From Symbiodinium microadriaticum (taxonomy: Eukaryota; Sar; Dinophyceae; Suessiales; Symbiodiniaceae), in NCBI GenBank assembly GCA_001939145.1, contig LSRX01000137.1, forward strand, positions 835,549 to 899,548: a DNA stretch of 64,000 bases, read 5' to 3'. Shown here piece after piece: positions 23,264 through 34,913 of this stretch (positions are counted from its first letter, which is position 1; each line of letters begins with the position of its first letter). The notes under the pieces are model-generated. The model ran no database searches and was not told the DNA's origin. It saw only the letters and a program-made list of their open reading frames with translations. The position numbers were made by a program, and so were the translations under genes.

Positions 23264-24071
23264 GGAGTCCAGGCCCTCCCTGTGGGACACACAGCTGGGG
23301 GGATGGCAAGAGAAGTTTCAGGCTCAGATGCTGCTTCCAGGTTTTCGCGCGGTGCGCTTTCCTACTGTGCCGAGGTGTTGGGCGGTGCTTTCGAGAAGGA
23401 GACGTGCGACCGGCCAAGCGGCAGTGCTGCGATGTCCGGCAGATCCGGGGGTGGACTGCAGCACCTGGCAACTCGTACAACTCGCAGCACATGCTTTGGC
23501 CAGGCTGGGGCTGAGCTCACCCGCAGAGCTTGAAGCGATCCTCCTCGGTGAAGTTGTAACTCGAGCCTGGAAAAAGGAGATGTTTCGGGAACATTGCGAC
23601 AATGAGGCAGAGCGCGAGGCCTATTTCGCTCACGTTGTCGATGCCGGGAATGCGCGGCTGTCGGATCAGGTTCACGGCCAGGACAGACACGATGCCATCA
23701 CTGCACACGGCTGCTTGCTGGCAGAAGTGCTCGTGCATCAAACAGTGCAAGAAGCCTGCAGTAGAACACTGGCTCTCCCAGAAAATCCTCGCCGCAATCT
23801 CCTGGTCCAGCCTCGGGCTCAAAAAGGCACAGAGAAAGTAGCAAGCCTGTATTTATCTGTTGAATCTCTGCCCCGCACATTGCGCTTGTCGTTGATGGCA
23901 GGATATGCAACCAGTGCACCGTTTGTGTTGACCTGCTATGACACAGAGATCTCGAGGAACCTGGATGGGCACACTGGGTACGGAGAACTGAGGTGCTTCC
24001 TAGACCCGAGGTGCGCATGCCACCACCCCACGAATTTCCTGTCTTTCCTTCTTTCTGCCCACAACATCTGA
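23262..24071 (+). CDS. Possible plus-strand ORF, 269 codons
   Basis: Frame starting ATG at 23262, with credible stretches LGLSSPAELEAILLGEVVTR and WKKEMFREHCDNEAEREAYF. Its ATG overlaps the minus-strand ATG at 23263 within CCATGG. All securely named genes in the window are on the minus strand and minus frames are also open here, so this may be an antisense shadow. No family recognised. Confidence 0.3.
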   Translation: MESRPSLWDTQLGGWQEKFQAQMLLPGFRAVRFPTVPRCWAVLSRRRRATGQAAVLRCPADPGVDCSTWQLVQLAAHALARLGLSSPAELEAILLGEVVTRAWKKEMFREHCDNEAEREAYFAHVVDAGNARLSDQVHGQDRHDAITAHGCLLAEVLVHQTVQEACSRTLALPENPRRNLLVQPRAQKGTEKVASLYLSVESLPRTLRLSLMAGYATSAPFVLTCYDTEISRNLDGHTGYGELRCFLDPRCACHHPTNFLSFLLSAHNI

Positions 24072-24099
24072 GTCTCCCGGGCACTCTGTGTCGCAAAGT

Positions 24100-24780
24100 C
24101 ATACTGGTTCCGATCATGTAAGGCTTCTACACAGTCGGAGTAGGCAGAAGGCGGAACAAGATAGAGCCAGAGACGAACAAGACAATTCGAGACAACAAAC
24201 GATCATGACAAGAAACAACAGGCAGCGGCACGCAAGACTGAAGAGGTACGCTGCAATAGAAAGTCATCGTGTGCTATAACGACGACTCGCTTGATAATTC
24301 CGAACGCCGACTCGGAAATGAAGCTGGCATCTAAAGCACAATGTGCTGAAGAGGGTGCAATGACTTACAATCGCATATAACACTATGTGGAAAATCCTCC
24401 TTCCTTTTACGCATACATGTACATCATATACCTTTGCATATTTGCACATATGCACATTGAATGACAATTTTGGTCATTATATCCTACTATAGGCTATAGG
24501 CAATCATTTCCAAAAAACTCATGTATCTCAGTCTTAGATACCAGCATCTCATAGACTATGAGAACCTGCAGCAGCGCGTGCGAGCAACATCACAGTACAT
24601 TGTATGTAAGAGCCGACCACCGTCCCGAATTGCAAACACCTACACAAAAGGAACCGATAACAGTACGCCGATATGTGCAGCGTTATACACGGCACCATAA
24701 ATGACATGCAATAAGAACATGCTCTAACACATGATACCAGTATATATACCAGCACGGTATGGTACATTGTACATGAAAGC
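24100..24780. other. AT-richer non-coding stretch
   Basis: Low coding density with many TATA-like words (for example around 24370-24520 and 24735-24750). No gene or repeat recognised. Confidence 0.6.
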
Positions 24781-25046
24781 CTCTCCGGCTCGGCAATTCA
24801 TGTCGCCGCAAATTCCGTCGAAGACCGAAGACACGAAGTCCGTGCAGCGCCTGAGGGATTGACTTCTTTCGACCGTGTTGTTCCGTCCAGGCCGACTGAG
24901 TGCCTGACACTGCCAAAACGCCGGCCTGACCATTGGGACACCTGAGTCACGCCGATGGTCAGAATGTACTGGGGCGAGACTGGCCTTTTGGAGACAGCCA
25001 CCCTTTTGAGGGCCTGTTGAAGGGCGCACTCCGTGTTGCGAGGCAA
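24780..25046 (-). CDS. Hypothetical gene, two to three probable exons
   Basis: About 25035-24950 reads ECALQQALKRVAVSKRPVSP then QYILTIGVTQ up to an AG|GT junction; about 24860-24780 reads LRRCTDFVSSVFDGICGDMN then CRAGEAF. They are in different frames, as expected for separate exons. No family recognised. Confidence 0.4.
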
Positions 25047-25049
25047 GTC

Positions 25050-26190
25050 TTAGACCGACATCACTTGCAGCTGCCCAACAAAGCGACTGCACCTGTTTGG
25101 AGGAATGAAGTGCACATTCCGTCAGTCTCTGCCCTGCCGCAAGTCAGTGGCGGCGTCCCGTGTCACTACCTTCGCACTACAAAAGGAAAGCCGAAAACTC
25201 CGAGCCAAATATTCCATCAGCATCACTCTCGTCGACTGACGAGCGACCGTCGAAACTCAAAAAGACCCACGTCGCTCCGGAGATTGGTGGTCCGTAGGCT
25301 TATCGAGGAGCTTGATACTTTTGAGTCTTAGTCTTTAGCCCTGTCTATTCGCAATAGAGGGATTGGCAGACTGAGGCGCTGACTGCACGGAGGCTTGTTG
25401 CAAATGCCTTACAGTTTCGGAGTAGGAGGCACCAGGCAGATCACCAGGCATGTTCCCAATCATTTCCTTTCTAACGAGGTCTAGATTGATCAGACAAGGT
25501 ACTCGATGTAGGGCACGGAGACCTTGCTGGCTCATTCGTCGACTGTCACATGGTTAATGCGCAACGGAGCTGAGAGCAGCGACGTTCGACCCGTCCCTGG
25601 ACTCGGTGAATTGCGGAGGGCAGTGCCTAGCAGAGTCTTGCGATGGAATCCTTGACACAGGGCCCTCACCGGGAGCGCCTTTGGCAGGTGCCCTCACCAG
25701 CTAAAGCCACGACCTTCAGAAACGAGCGAGGTCGAAAGCCAATGCTACCCTCGGCATCCCAAGCTTCCAGCAGTGTTGTTGCAATGCAACTCCACCGTGC
25801 CCACACCGAGGCCACTGCAGGTGCCTTCGGCCATCTTCGAACTGATCTTCCCAGCAGAACCACGGCGAGACAAGGCTGTCAAGTTAGCACCAGACCATTG
25901 ATCCTGGTGCCGTGCGGAAAGGCAGGGTACCTCAATATCGCACGCAAAACTCCACCGCAGGCTCAGAATATGGCAGCATCTCCTTGCCACTATGGAACTA
26001 CCTACGTCATCTTGGGCCACCACCTAAGATCCACACCGTTGGCATCGACAACCTAGGAGCGAGAATGCCTGACCTCTGGACCTGGGGTAGAATTCCCCAA
26101 TTTCACCAGGCGCTCGGTTCGGCACAGTACCCGCCGCACAGCCATACAAACACTGACCTTCAACGACCTTGCTTCCCACAGCACACGGGC
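25050..26190. other. Unresolved stretch
   Basis: Frames are open on both strands between 25640 and 26190 but none is recognised; a minus segment near 25850-25790 (GTCSGLGVGTVELHCNNTAG) may be an exon of the gene to the right. Confidence 0.35.
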
Positions 26191-26196
26191 AAGGAG

Positions 26197-26560
26197 CTAG
26201 CCCACATGGTCCCCTCCTTCCCCCGCCTCCACCTCGCCGTCAAAGCAGCGAACTTTGATCTCACCAACCTGCCAGGGCAAAAGACAGCAGGTAGAGTGTC
26301 CATTTACCAGAGTCCTCTGACTCGCCGCGCCTCCGGACAAACGATGGAAACCTTGACAGAACGTTGCCAGTGCCCCGGCAAAGCTTTGCTTCATGCTGCA
26401 ACGACCTCAACCTCACATCAGTCCAGTCTCATGAAACCTCTCCGGGGCTGCAGCGAAGTCTTCGTGTTCCAATCCGAAGTACCTGATGAACTCTCTGAGA
26501 AAAGATTCCTGACTTCGCGCGCAGGAAGTAGGCAGCCCCGGGACTCGGCTCCCTGAGCAA
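26197..26560 (-). CDS. Hypothetical gene, two probable exons
   Basis: About 26520-26415 reads SQESFLREFIRYFGLEHEDF then AAAPERFHETGL. A second exon, after an AG|G acceptor near 26272, reads VGEIKVRCFDGEVEAGEGGD. Both are acidic and well balanced in composition. The frame upstream to 26889 is also open and may hold earlier exons. No family recognised. Confidence 0.45.
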
Positions 26561-26899
26561 CGCCGGCGCCGCAGTGGGCCAGGCACTGGCCGGAAGCTAC
26601 AGATACCTGGGAAGTCTGGACGCGCAGTCAAATTGTGTGCCCTCGATGAAAAACCTTCAACCGGCCGGAGGTGCAACACTATCCGTGCAGAGCAGACGGA
26701 CAGAGCCGAGGTAGCCCTGAAAGGCGAGGGCAGAAGACATGCGGATGGCAGCAGATGGCGTGGCCGTAGCTTAGTGACTTCTCCTTCCCGTGTTTCCCGT
26801 GCCCTCGACTCTGAGGACACGGCTGTAGGGCACTTCATCTCCCGGCTAACTTCTCCATGCTCCATGTCGTCCTCGCTTTGAGGGTCCACGGCACACTCC

Positions 26900-27590
26900 G
26901 GGCCAACATGTTCTCTTGGGCCGGCACGTAGCCAAAAATCACGTCATCCCTGCACTGAGCTCTTTTGCGACTCTGCGTTCTGGTCAAACTAACTGTCTCA
27001 CCCTCGATTTACTCTTATCAAACTTGGCCATACATTCTTGACGTCAACAAAATGTAAACTACGACAGACATATTGGCACGGGCTCGGGACCCAAACAAAT
27101 ATTAGAATCGGAATCTGTGAGCTGGGACAGGCCAATCCATCGCACTGCAGCGAAGGGCCTCAAGGCTGTGGCACCCTCGATACAGTTGCGCAAGCACTGG
27201 CCCGTGTCGATGCCAACCTCACCATATGCAGGGTTGTCGCACCATGCACCTACTTCATTAGTCAAGACTGCTCAAGGCACCGACGGCCCCAGCAAGGCAC
27301 CGGAGTCGGAGCTGACCGATGTAGCCTGTACTCTCGAGAACGGCACTGAACAAGCTGTGAGACTGAATCAACTGCCACAAAGGCGACTCAATCTGGCCTG
27401 CTGGACCTGAGCTTCTGCAGATTCCGGCAGCTGCACACCATAGCACACCCTCTGTTCATGTCCCAGCAGATCGTAAGGTGTGCTAGAACCTGATTTTCAA
27501 CCAATACTTCTGTGGTCGGTGCAGGCAACCAGTCGCGTCTCATTGTGCTGGATCTCTAGGTGGTTGACCTGAGTTCACACGAAAGTTTGG
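26900..27590. other. No gene recognised
   Basis: Short frames only; nothing that aligns with a family I know. Confidence 0.5.
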
Positions 27591-27599
27591 ATATGCTAC

Positions 27600-28415
27600 G
27601 TCGTGCTACGTATATGTGGTGATGCCCCCGTAGATCCGAGCTTCTTGCCAAGTATCCAGTCGGACCCATAAACCGCCCGGCCTGGCAGATGGTAGTCCCA
27701 TCCAGAATGAAAGTTATTTTGAGGGAATTCGAGGCTTCTGCACTGGAGGTCGGATCGGGATCCCTTTAACCAGTCTGAAAGAGCTTCAAGCTCCTGACAT
27801 CCCAAATGCCTGGCAGTGGGCATCGCAGGTTCCGCTCTGGACCTCCATGTTGCCGTTCACGCACCTCTCGCACTGCAACTCTGGGTTCGATGACGAATTC
27901 GTTTCTGCTGCCAAGGTGCACGATCGTCACCTTGCCTACTGCATAGCCCAGCGGGCAGTCCGGCTCGGCCTGCCCCGTCGCATGTAAGAAGCATTCGTGT
28001 AAAGAAAGTCGCGCATGCTCGCACATGTGCTCGAGGCAAGCTCCCATCCAGCAAAGGGGCTGTGAAGCCACTGACCAGGTCCGGGTGAGAGACAGTCGCA
28101 CCACCTGGAAGCACCTCAGGCAAGCAGAAATGGCACGACCCGGACCATCAGCTGGCATTGCCTGGCATGCCTGCAATAGCAACAAGCATAGGCCAATGCA
28201 CCAAGTGAGCTTCTGCCATACTGGACGTATGCTGGGCTTCCGCGTCTCGTGTCGGCAGTCTGTTGGATGAGTTCAGACATGCAACCCCTCCGGCCATCTG
28301 CTGCTGCATGCCAGAATGATCTCCTGAATAGCTCCAACTGGGCGCCCAAGGCTTGCAACCAGCAGGATAAGCTGTTGGCATCAGGAGTGTCTTGGAAGCT
28401 GAACGCGGCAGACAT
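27600..28415 (-). CDS. Hypothetical gene, two to three probable exons
   Basis: About 28405-28250 reads FSFQDTPDANSLSCWLQALG, then AQLELFRRSFWHAAADGRRG and CMSELIQQTADTRR. About 28070-27860 reads SQPLCWMGACLEHMCEHARL, then SLHECFLHATGQAEPDCPLG, YAVGKVTIVHLGSRNEFVIE and PRVAVREVRERQ. The second part is cysteine- and histidine-containing but shows no regular finger spacing. A third open segment near 27720-27620 (GRAVYGSDWILGKKLGST) may follow. No family recognised. Confidence 0.5.
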
Positions 28416-28419
28416 ACCA

Positions 28420-29610
28420 GGACTTAGGATGCTGAGACGGACACAAAGTCTCCGGCGAAGCAGCCTAGCTGGCAGTTGCCCACGACCTGGTGGAAACTCA
28501 GCTCATGCCAATGTAGAAAGTGAGCGATGGGCACAATTCGTTCACACGAAAGCGGTCACTGTCTTGATAGTATCGTGTTTTTTCTTTTTTATATTTTTTG
28601 GGGGGTAGTATATCGTTGTACATAAGCAACTTCACTCTTCCGCAAAGACAGCTCTATAAAGCTGTGGAAGAGCACGCCAGGACATGATTGCTCTGCCATG
28701 CAGGCAAAGCTTCACGATACAGCTGAGGGTTGTTGGTAGAGACCTGGTAGAGAGGGCTCCGACAAAGAATGGCGAAGTAAATTTTCAGAAAGAGCCTCTT
28801 ATCGAAATTTCGGTTATCGTTCTGATGTAGTTTTAACATCGTTCCAGGCCATGTCTCCGAATACGTGGACACTGAGAGACATGGAGAGAGAGAGAGAGAG
28901 AGAAAGGGAGAGAGGGAGCTTATCGATTTTTTGGGGGGTGCAGTACATCGTTTTACATATCATACGGCATACTATATCTGACCTTATCGTTCACAATCAG
29001 GCATTGAATTCATGCTACATGATTTCCGAAGACCTCCCCAGACTCCTCCCTGATGTGTAGTCTTTAGCTTTTTGCTCAAGCAGATCACCAGACATGTACG
29101 AATAAAACTAATGCTCTGCAGCTTTGTTTATGTCCTGCGTGACTAGATCAACGATGATAACTGTCATGGGCCGAAGGCCACAGCAACGCTACGGGCGGTG
29201 GTACTGGCAGCAACAGATATGTACCCAATGAGTGGTAGGGGGCCAGTAGAAGCAGTAGCCCTTCGACTGGTAGAATGTAGTGACCGTTTGCACGGCCAAT
29301 GCGCCGGCATCTAGGAAAGCAACAGAGCAAACCTTGACGGGACTATCGTGATGCTTTTGCATTTTATACTTTCGCAGAAACCCATTTCGGCTTCGGGATG
29401 TTTCTTGTACCTAACCTGGCGAAACAGTTAGATCAGGCCGGCTGGGGTGTCGGAAGAGGACTGAGGAAAGCACCAAAAGCTCTCCGAAGATGCATGTGAG
29501 GTTCACCTGGCACACATGGCTCGGCAAGCAGACGTTCTCGCTCTTGCAGACGGAAGCGCGACAGATGGACAAAGTCACTGTAGGGCTGGAGACCTGAGAG
29601 CCGTCAAGCC
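28420..29610. other. No gene recognised; GA microsatellite at 28881-28918
   Basis: Contains T-rich and G-rich tracts (28578-28608, 28928-28938) and a (GA)n tract. A short inverted similarity between 28645-28660 and 28662-28674 (TCTATAAAGCTGTGGAAGAG region) is weak. No coding signal. Confidence 0.5.
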
Positions 29611-29759
29611 CAAGCATCTCACTTTTCACTTCGTTTCGCTGGGTGCTGAACCTGCGGCCAGGGATGTGAACTGAGGTATCTCTCTAAGGGCCACACAGGG
29701 TTGCAAATGCTCTTCGGCATGGTCCAGCAGCGGGCCTTGCATTGCAGCTTCTGATTGAA

Positions 29760-30041
29760 AGATCTGCAAACTCGCTCTTTGCAGCGCCATCCCTTCACAA
29801 CCGTCAAGCGGCTGATGAAGTTGGCACCGGTAACTTCGACCCTTTCGCTGCGGCACCGCTCACCTGACAGCATGAGCAGTCCAGGACCCCTACACTCGAC
29901 TCGCAGCCGCTGCATCTGTCGAACCGATATTGCACCGGTTGTCGACACATTAGCAATGTCCCCGATGTTCAACGCTGTCAAGTGGCCACACTGGCCCTCA
30001 AGAACTCGGAGAAGTCCATCGAAGCCTTTGTGAGCCAACAA
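29760..30041 (-). CDS. Hypothetical protein, leucine-rich-like exon
   Basis: The minus frame reads LLRVLEGQCGHLTALNIGDI, then ANVSTTGAISVRQMQRLRVE, CRGPGLLMLSGERCRSERVE and VTGANFISRLTVVKG. Regularly spaced Leu/Ile/Val strands (LTALNIGDI, MQRLRVE, RVEVTGANF, SRLTVV) hint at a leucine-rich or beta-solenoid fold, but no clear repeat consensus is met. The frame continues past 29760 with lower quality to 29619. A preceding exon may lie near 30100-30045 (CWLTKASMDFSEFLR). Assignment to a repeat family is tentative. Confidence 0.45.
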
Positions 30042-30049
30042 GTCAGAGT

Positions 30050-31020
30050 CTCACTGCAGCTTGCTGTGGCATCGAGGTGAAGGCAGTGGATGTAGATTTG
30101 GCCGCTGAGGTCCTGCCAAGTGTTATTGCCACGCCCTCGGCTTGGCGAAACATGCCCTCCAGCAGGTCCAGCAGTAGATACATGAAGCTTGACAGTCTGT
30201 ATGATGCTCGTCACGATCCGGCGGTCCTGCGGGCAATCCTTCCACACCCCGTTATCGTGCGACACCTCCTGGCGAAGAGCTTTGAGATGCAGAGAATCGC
30301 CGCAAACGTTTGCATGTTGCTGACGTGCTCAAGTTGTCAGGAGATGCGCCCGCGGTGCTCGTGGACGCACAACAGTGAAGCCCCGTCCTCGAGCCACAGA
30401 TCTGTGTGCCGTGTGTTCACCTCAGCAGGACACGGACAGAGGAAGTCGAACCGCACCTTAAACCCCAAACATCCCCAAACCCTAAACCGGTGACCCGGGC
30501 GTTCGAGAACCAGTCCTCCGGACATGGGTCGCCACATGAGCCTGCTGTAGTTGTTCATGCTTAACCGGTCGAATCGTCATCGCAGCTTGGCCTTGAGTTA
30601 CGACCTGAAAGCCATCCTGGCATGTAACTCGAACCTGAGCGCAGAGGCGCTGTGAAGGAAGCTGCTCTCGGTACTGTCGGCCACCTCGCCATGAGCGGCC
30701 CGTGGTTGGCAGAAGGTGTCGATGTAGGTGTCGGCTTTGAGCGCAGGTACGATGATCTGAACAAGGTTGCAGTCAGTGCAGATGCAAACCAGTGCAGCGC
30801 AGCTAAGCTGTTCAAACGTGCTGGCTTACCCGAGCTCCGTTGTTGGTTATGTCTCCAGCTGGGCAATCTGGAGAACACAGCCCCACGGCAACCACGCCAC
30901 CATCATCGCAACTTGGCCCAGACAGTGAACAAATCAAGCATTTCTTACAGCTTGGCAAGTCCGAGACTCCAAAAGATCTAAAAATGTGCTGAGCCGCGTC
31001 AGCTCCAGCGAACCAGAAAA
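30050..31020. other. No gene recognised
   Basis: Open frames on both strands (for example plus 30652-30981) but no family features. A single CCCTAAACC word with CCCAAAC neighbours at 30459-30490 resembles a telomere unit but is too short to call. Confidence 0.45.
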
Positions 31021-31049
31021 GGTCAAAGCACCTCTGCCAGTCCCACTGA

Positions 31050-31490
31050 TTTCTTGCAGCTACAACAAAGAGCCTTTGCTGACTGGACTTGGGCAGAGGC
31101 TGGCAAACAAGGTCTCACAGATGAAGGTGCCGGACTGCACAGACAGTCCCAGCTCAGAACATATGATATGTTGTAGACATGCCTCGCACCGTTACCAAAC
31201 ATACCAAGCTTAGAAGGCCTCTCCGTGGGCCAGGTTGGTGTAGAAAACCACAGCACCGTTCTGCTCCTGGGCTCGGAGCATAAGTTAAGTCTGTAATTGT
31301 GGTGCCGAGTGCACGGGGCTTCGGCGACATTGCCTCCAATACATTGCCGTCCACACCTGGGCGACAGTTGACACCTTCATGAAAGCTCCGCGCACTCGTA
31401 GATCAGACCGCGCTTGTTGAGCAGGGTCTGCACAAGTGAAGGTTTCAACGTGTTCCCTTCACCATTCACCAGTTGCTGCCTGATCCTGCT
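31050..31490 (-). CDS. Hypothetical gene, three to four probable exons
   Basis: Exons read well and start after AG|G acceptors. About 31475-31385 gives QQLVNGEGNTLKPSLVQTLL then NKRGLIYEC. About 31360-31290 gives VDGNVLEAMSPKPRALGTTI. About 31265-31218 gives EQNGAVVFYTNLAHGE, ending at a GC donor. About 31130-31070 gives TFICETLFASLCPSPVSKGS. Frames change between them as expected for introns. No family recognised. Confidence 0.5.
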
Positions 31491-31888
31491 AGATCCTGGG
31501 TAACCCAGCATTGCGCAAAGGAAGAGAAGCCGCAGAGCCGATGCTACAGAAGACAGGCAGACAAGCAATGTGCCCTAATGTGCCGGCAGGCAACCTGCCG
31601 CTGTTGCGCACGCTGCCATCCTGGCAGTGTTAGGCACGCGGCCATGCACACTACGACGCACAAAGTGCTACTGCAGCACATGCCGGAAAGGCAAAGCAGC
31701 GGAAGGTGATCTCAGCACCCCAAGGTGCAGGACAACCTCAGCTCGAGAGTGCAAACACTGCAGATTGTCCCAGCAAGGGATGGCACTCAAGGTGCACACG
31801 ATCGATGGACATCTGGTGTGCTTAGCAAAGAGCTCGCCAGGGCTCCGACTAATATTTTGCTCCGTTCCGTGCTGGATGCCTGGATGAT

Positions 31889-32152
31889 TCACCCTTGCAC
31901 CTGGGGATCCGACGCCGCGTCAACCCAGCTTAATACTTTTGCAAGTCTACTCCAAGAGCAGTGCCGTTTGAGAAGATGAAGCCGGACGTGCCTTGAGTCT
32001 TTGCCATCTGCACGTTCGTCTGTGCATAAATCTATTCCGAGTTGGAGACAGTTCTGGCCGCAGAAGCCCTCAACCATTCTCGCTTGTCCATCGTCACAAA
32101 CCTCGGCTGGCTTTCGGCACTCCATGAGGCTCTGTGGAGGCAAAGCGGACAA
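31889..32152 (-). CDS. Hypothetical exon; plus strand also open
   Basis: The minus frame reads MECRKPAEVCDDGQARMVEG, then FCGQNCLQLGIDLCTDERAD. The plus frame over 32040-32170 is equally protein-like (ETVLAAEALNHSRLSIVTNL). The strand cannot be settled by eye; minus is preferred only because named genes are minus. Confidence 0.3.
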   Translation of the reverse strand: MSALPPQSLMECRKPAEVCDDGQARMVEGFCGQNCLQLGIDLCTDERADGKDSRHVRLHLLKRHCSWSRLAKVLSWVDAASDPQVQG

Positions 32153-32649
32153 GACGAAGCTCTGGGATGGCGCAATTGTAGGTTTCAGAAACTCGAATGT
32201 GGCTTCTTACAAGACCAGAGTTCTAATTTGGTTACGAGGCGTGTTGAAGATGCACCGTCATGTCTTTGCTTCAAACGCCAAGGCTGTGGCGACAGTGATG
32301 TTCCCGGCGTGCGTTGCTGCTGGGCACCTTCAAGCTTCAGCTTCAGGCAGTTTTGCGACGCCAACCCATCCGAGGACAAGACTCTACCGTTGTGTTCTCT
32401 CCGTGCTCGAGCGGCTCATGCCTGCGCACCGCAAGGAGAGCGAGCATCCTTACCCGATGCAATCAGCTCGTGCATCTGAAGAGCGGGCATGCACAAAGCT
32501 ACCGATCAGTGAAGGTGCTCGAGAGCATGACTCATACGGAAGTTGCTGTGCAACCTGACGATTACTTCTAGATTCAAGATTCTAACATGTAACATACCAT
32601 ACGATGGATCCGAAATTGTCATCGCGGTTTGCTAGCTGATATTATGGCT

Positions 32650-33076
32650 TCTCCGGGACAGAATTCGAATGCCCGATGCGCTCTGAAAGCCAACACCACA
32701 TTGACATGTTTAGGAAGCACAGCCTGATCGAAAGCTGAGCTTGGGGCGGAAGCGTGATCGTGTTGGAAGTGATGGTACCCGCCACACAGTTCATGTCTGG
32801 CGGAGCCGTGTGTGTCGCAGGCATTTTGGAATACCCTCGCAATCCCCTTCTCATGTCTGATCTGAGGACACTGCAGCAGAAGCCCTCGTAGAGGATCACC
32901 ACACCATCAACACATCCAACCTTGTTTGGTCGTTTGTTCCGTCTTGCCTCGCTTCCCTCCGTCCCTTTTGGGTTGACTGTTAACAGGTCAAGTCTCTGTC
33001 GGACAGAGGAAACGAGGTGCAGGTCGAGTCCACAGGATTTGGAGACCCCCTCCACAACTGGGGCCCTCACCGGCAC
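32650..33076 (-). CDS. Hypothetical exon(s)
   Basis: The minus frame reads SCGLDLHLVSSVRQRLDLLT, then VNPKGTEGSEARRNKRPNKV and GCVDGVVILYEGFCCSVLRS at about 33045-32870. The rest to 32642 (PPDMNCVAGTITSNTITLPP) is less certain. No family recognised. Confidence 0.4.
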
Positions 33077-33789
33077 TGCTCACTTGCTTGTTGGTTCATG
33101 TGGGGGGAAACATGCCTCGTCATTCCTTCCTGTACGGTCCCCGCCAACCTGCTGCGGGTCGCTGTGGCGCACTACTTCGTGGATCAGGAACGTTTACACG
33201 TTCTCCCCAGTGCCCTGAATTGTAGGGTTCTTCTGGGATTATATCTGTGCTGTCTTACAAGCCCTTTCGGGAGGAGTTGCTTCTTCCGTCGTGAAGCTCC
33301 CTGCCTGTACCATCTCAGCTGTATGGCATCCTAACTCCCCCCCGCTCTACGACTCTTCGACTACCGACTTCACTCCTCACCACCACCCACACAAAAACAC
33401 ACATCCTTCAGTCAGACATCCGTGCCCGAGACGTAGAAGCCGCCGTTAAAGCCAGGATTGCCTTGGCGCAGTTGGAACAATGGGTGGGTGGCCATCGCAA
33501 GGAACAACAGCTTCACATGCTGTGACAATCATGCTGCATTGTCTCAAGCGTCGGCATTGCAAGGTCACGTTGGTCATGTGCGGAATAATGCCGTGACTGC
33601 AGAACAACTCAAACAGAAGAGCGTCCGATACGACATACGGGAACGGTCTTCCCGGCGGCCTCACAGCTCGGACTCCTGTTCCAACCTGTCCTGCTGCACA
33701 GTGGCGGTTGCATCGACCTGCACGAAAGCAGTTCCTCTGCAGAGAGAAAAGAGAAAATCACAGAAGCTGATGCCTAAGTTGTAGTCGGG

Positions 33790-34290
33790 ACTCACGCTGC
33801 CATCGTTGCAGAAGAGCACGAGGCCTCTGCCCCCAGCAAGGCTGTCTTGACAAAGGGAGAGTCAAGGACTCCGAGCCGCTGGCGCCCAGTCAGCATGTCG
33901 TTGGGGCTTTCGCAAGTTGCCCAAACCCCTCTGCTGTGGTCCAAACTGGCATGGAGGCCGCAATTCTGCAACTTCCGAAACATGGCTGGACATGCGAGGC
34001 TGGCTCGTCGTACACCACGAAACCAGAGACCGCAGGAGCAATTCCGGAATCAGCCTGTTCGGGCGTGAAGTGATACGTTGCAGATGCAGCTTTCCTAGCT
34101 TGCTTTTGGACAGTAAGTCCGACAGTAAGTCCGGAGCCGTGGTGTTGATCGTCCCTTCGTCGCAATGCCTGCGGGACGATATTGCTTGTCCCGGAATCTC
34201 AACAAACAGGAATGGTAGATCCCGGTAGCCATCAGCTCGCAGCTGAGATCGTGCCGCAACTGTAATTATTTCGGAGACAGAGCTGCAAAC
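33790..34290 (-). CDS. Hypothetical gene, weak SGNH/sialate O-acetylesterase resemblance
   Basis: One segment (about 34240-34195, after AG) reads LRADGYRDLPFLFVEIPG, which recalls the strand found in sialate O-acetylesterases before their catalytic His-containing part (pattern F-P-F-x-F-V-Q-L). About 34045-33955 reads IAPAVSGFVVYDEPASHVQP. A further exon ending at 33793 with a GT donor reads GLVLFCNDGS; the same seven-residue end (F-C-N-D-G-S before a GT donor) occurs near 43970. The esterase link rests on one short strand and is weak. Confidence 0.3.
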
Positions 34291-34662
34291 TGGTCGGAAA
34301 AGGGGCAACACCACCAACAGCAAGCGAACAGCGGCCTTTTCGATACACCGCTGTACACGTTGCAGCGTTCGCGTTCTCTCTGGTTCAGGGCCAAATCACA
34401 TTAGCCCGTGGAGCCATGCATCACAACAAAGACTGGATTCTCCACCATCGATCGGCAGAGCATGGCTGTGTGTAAGCAAAGGCTTTTTTTCTTCCTTTTG
34501 GATACGGAAACAAAAGGGACTGCTGTGGAGCCGGGTTTTTGAACACCGCACTTTCGCATACTTCTGGATACTTGTCATGTTGGATTGTCTTGCAAGCTCC
34601 CCGGCATGCACGGAAGGCCCTCTGGAATGTCCGAAGACCCTAAACTTCCTTAGCCCCACTAT

Positions 34663-34813
34663 CAAACCAAGAAAACCAAAAAAAAACAAAAGAACCAAAA
34701 ACACACAAATGGACAAAAAATACCAAGTGTTTCCGGACTAGTCTGAAGAATTCCGACAAGTGTGAAGATGATTGGTTTTGTTGGTTTCTTTGGTTTGTTT
34801 GGTTTCTTCGGTT
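34663..34813. repeat. Imperfect inverted repeat, A/C-rich and T/G-rich arms
   Basis: The arm at 34663-34705 (CCAAGAAAACCAAAAAAAAA type) is roughly complementary to the arm at 34770-34813 (GGTTTTGTTGGTTTCTTTGG type), separated by about 65 bases. Could form a hairpin, or simply be two low-complexity tracts on opposite strands. Confidence 0.5.
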
Positions 34814-34913
34814 GTTGCCACAGGTGACGCGCCCGCACAACCTCACGCTGTGGTTTCTCTTTTGGATTTAAGGTCTACTTACACAAGACTACTGTATAAT
34901 CTACCTTATGTTA

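Noticed and set aside
30459-30492. Telomere-like CCCTAAACC with CCCAAAC neighbours
   Set aside because: Only one exact unit; too short for an interstitial telomere array.
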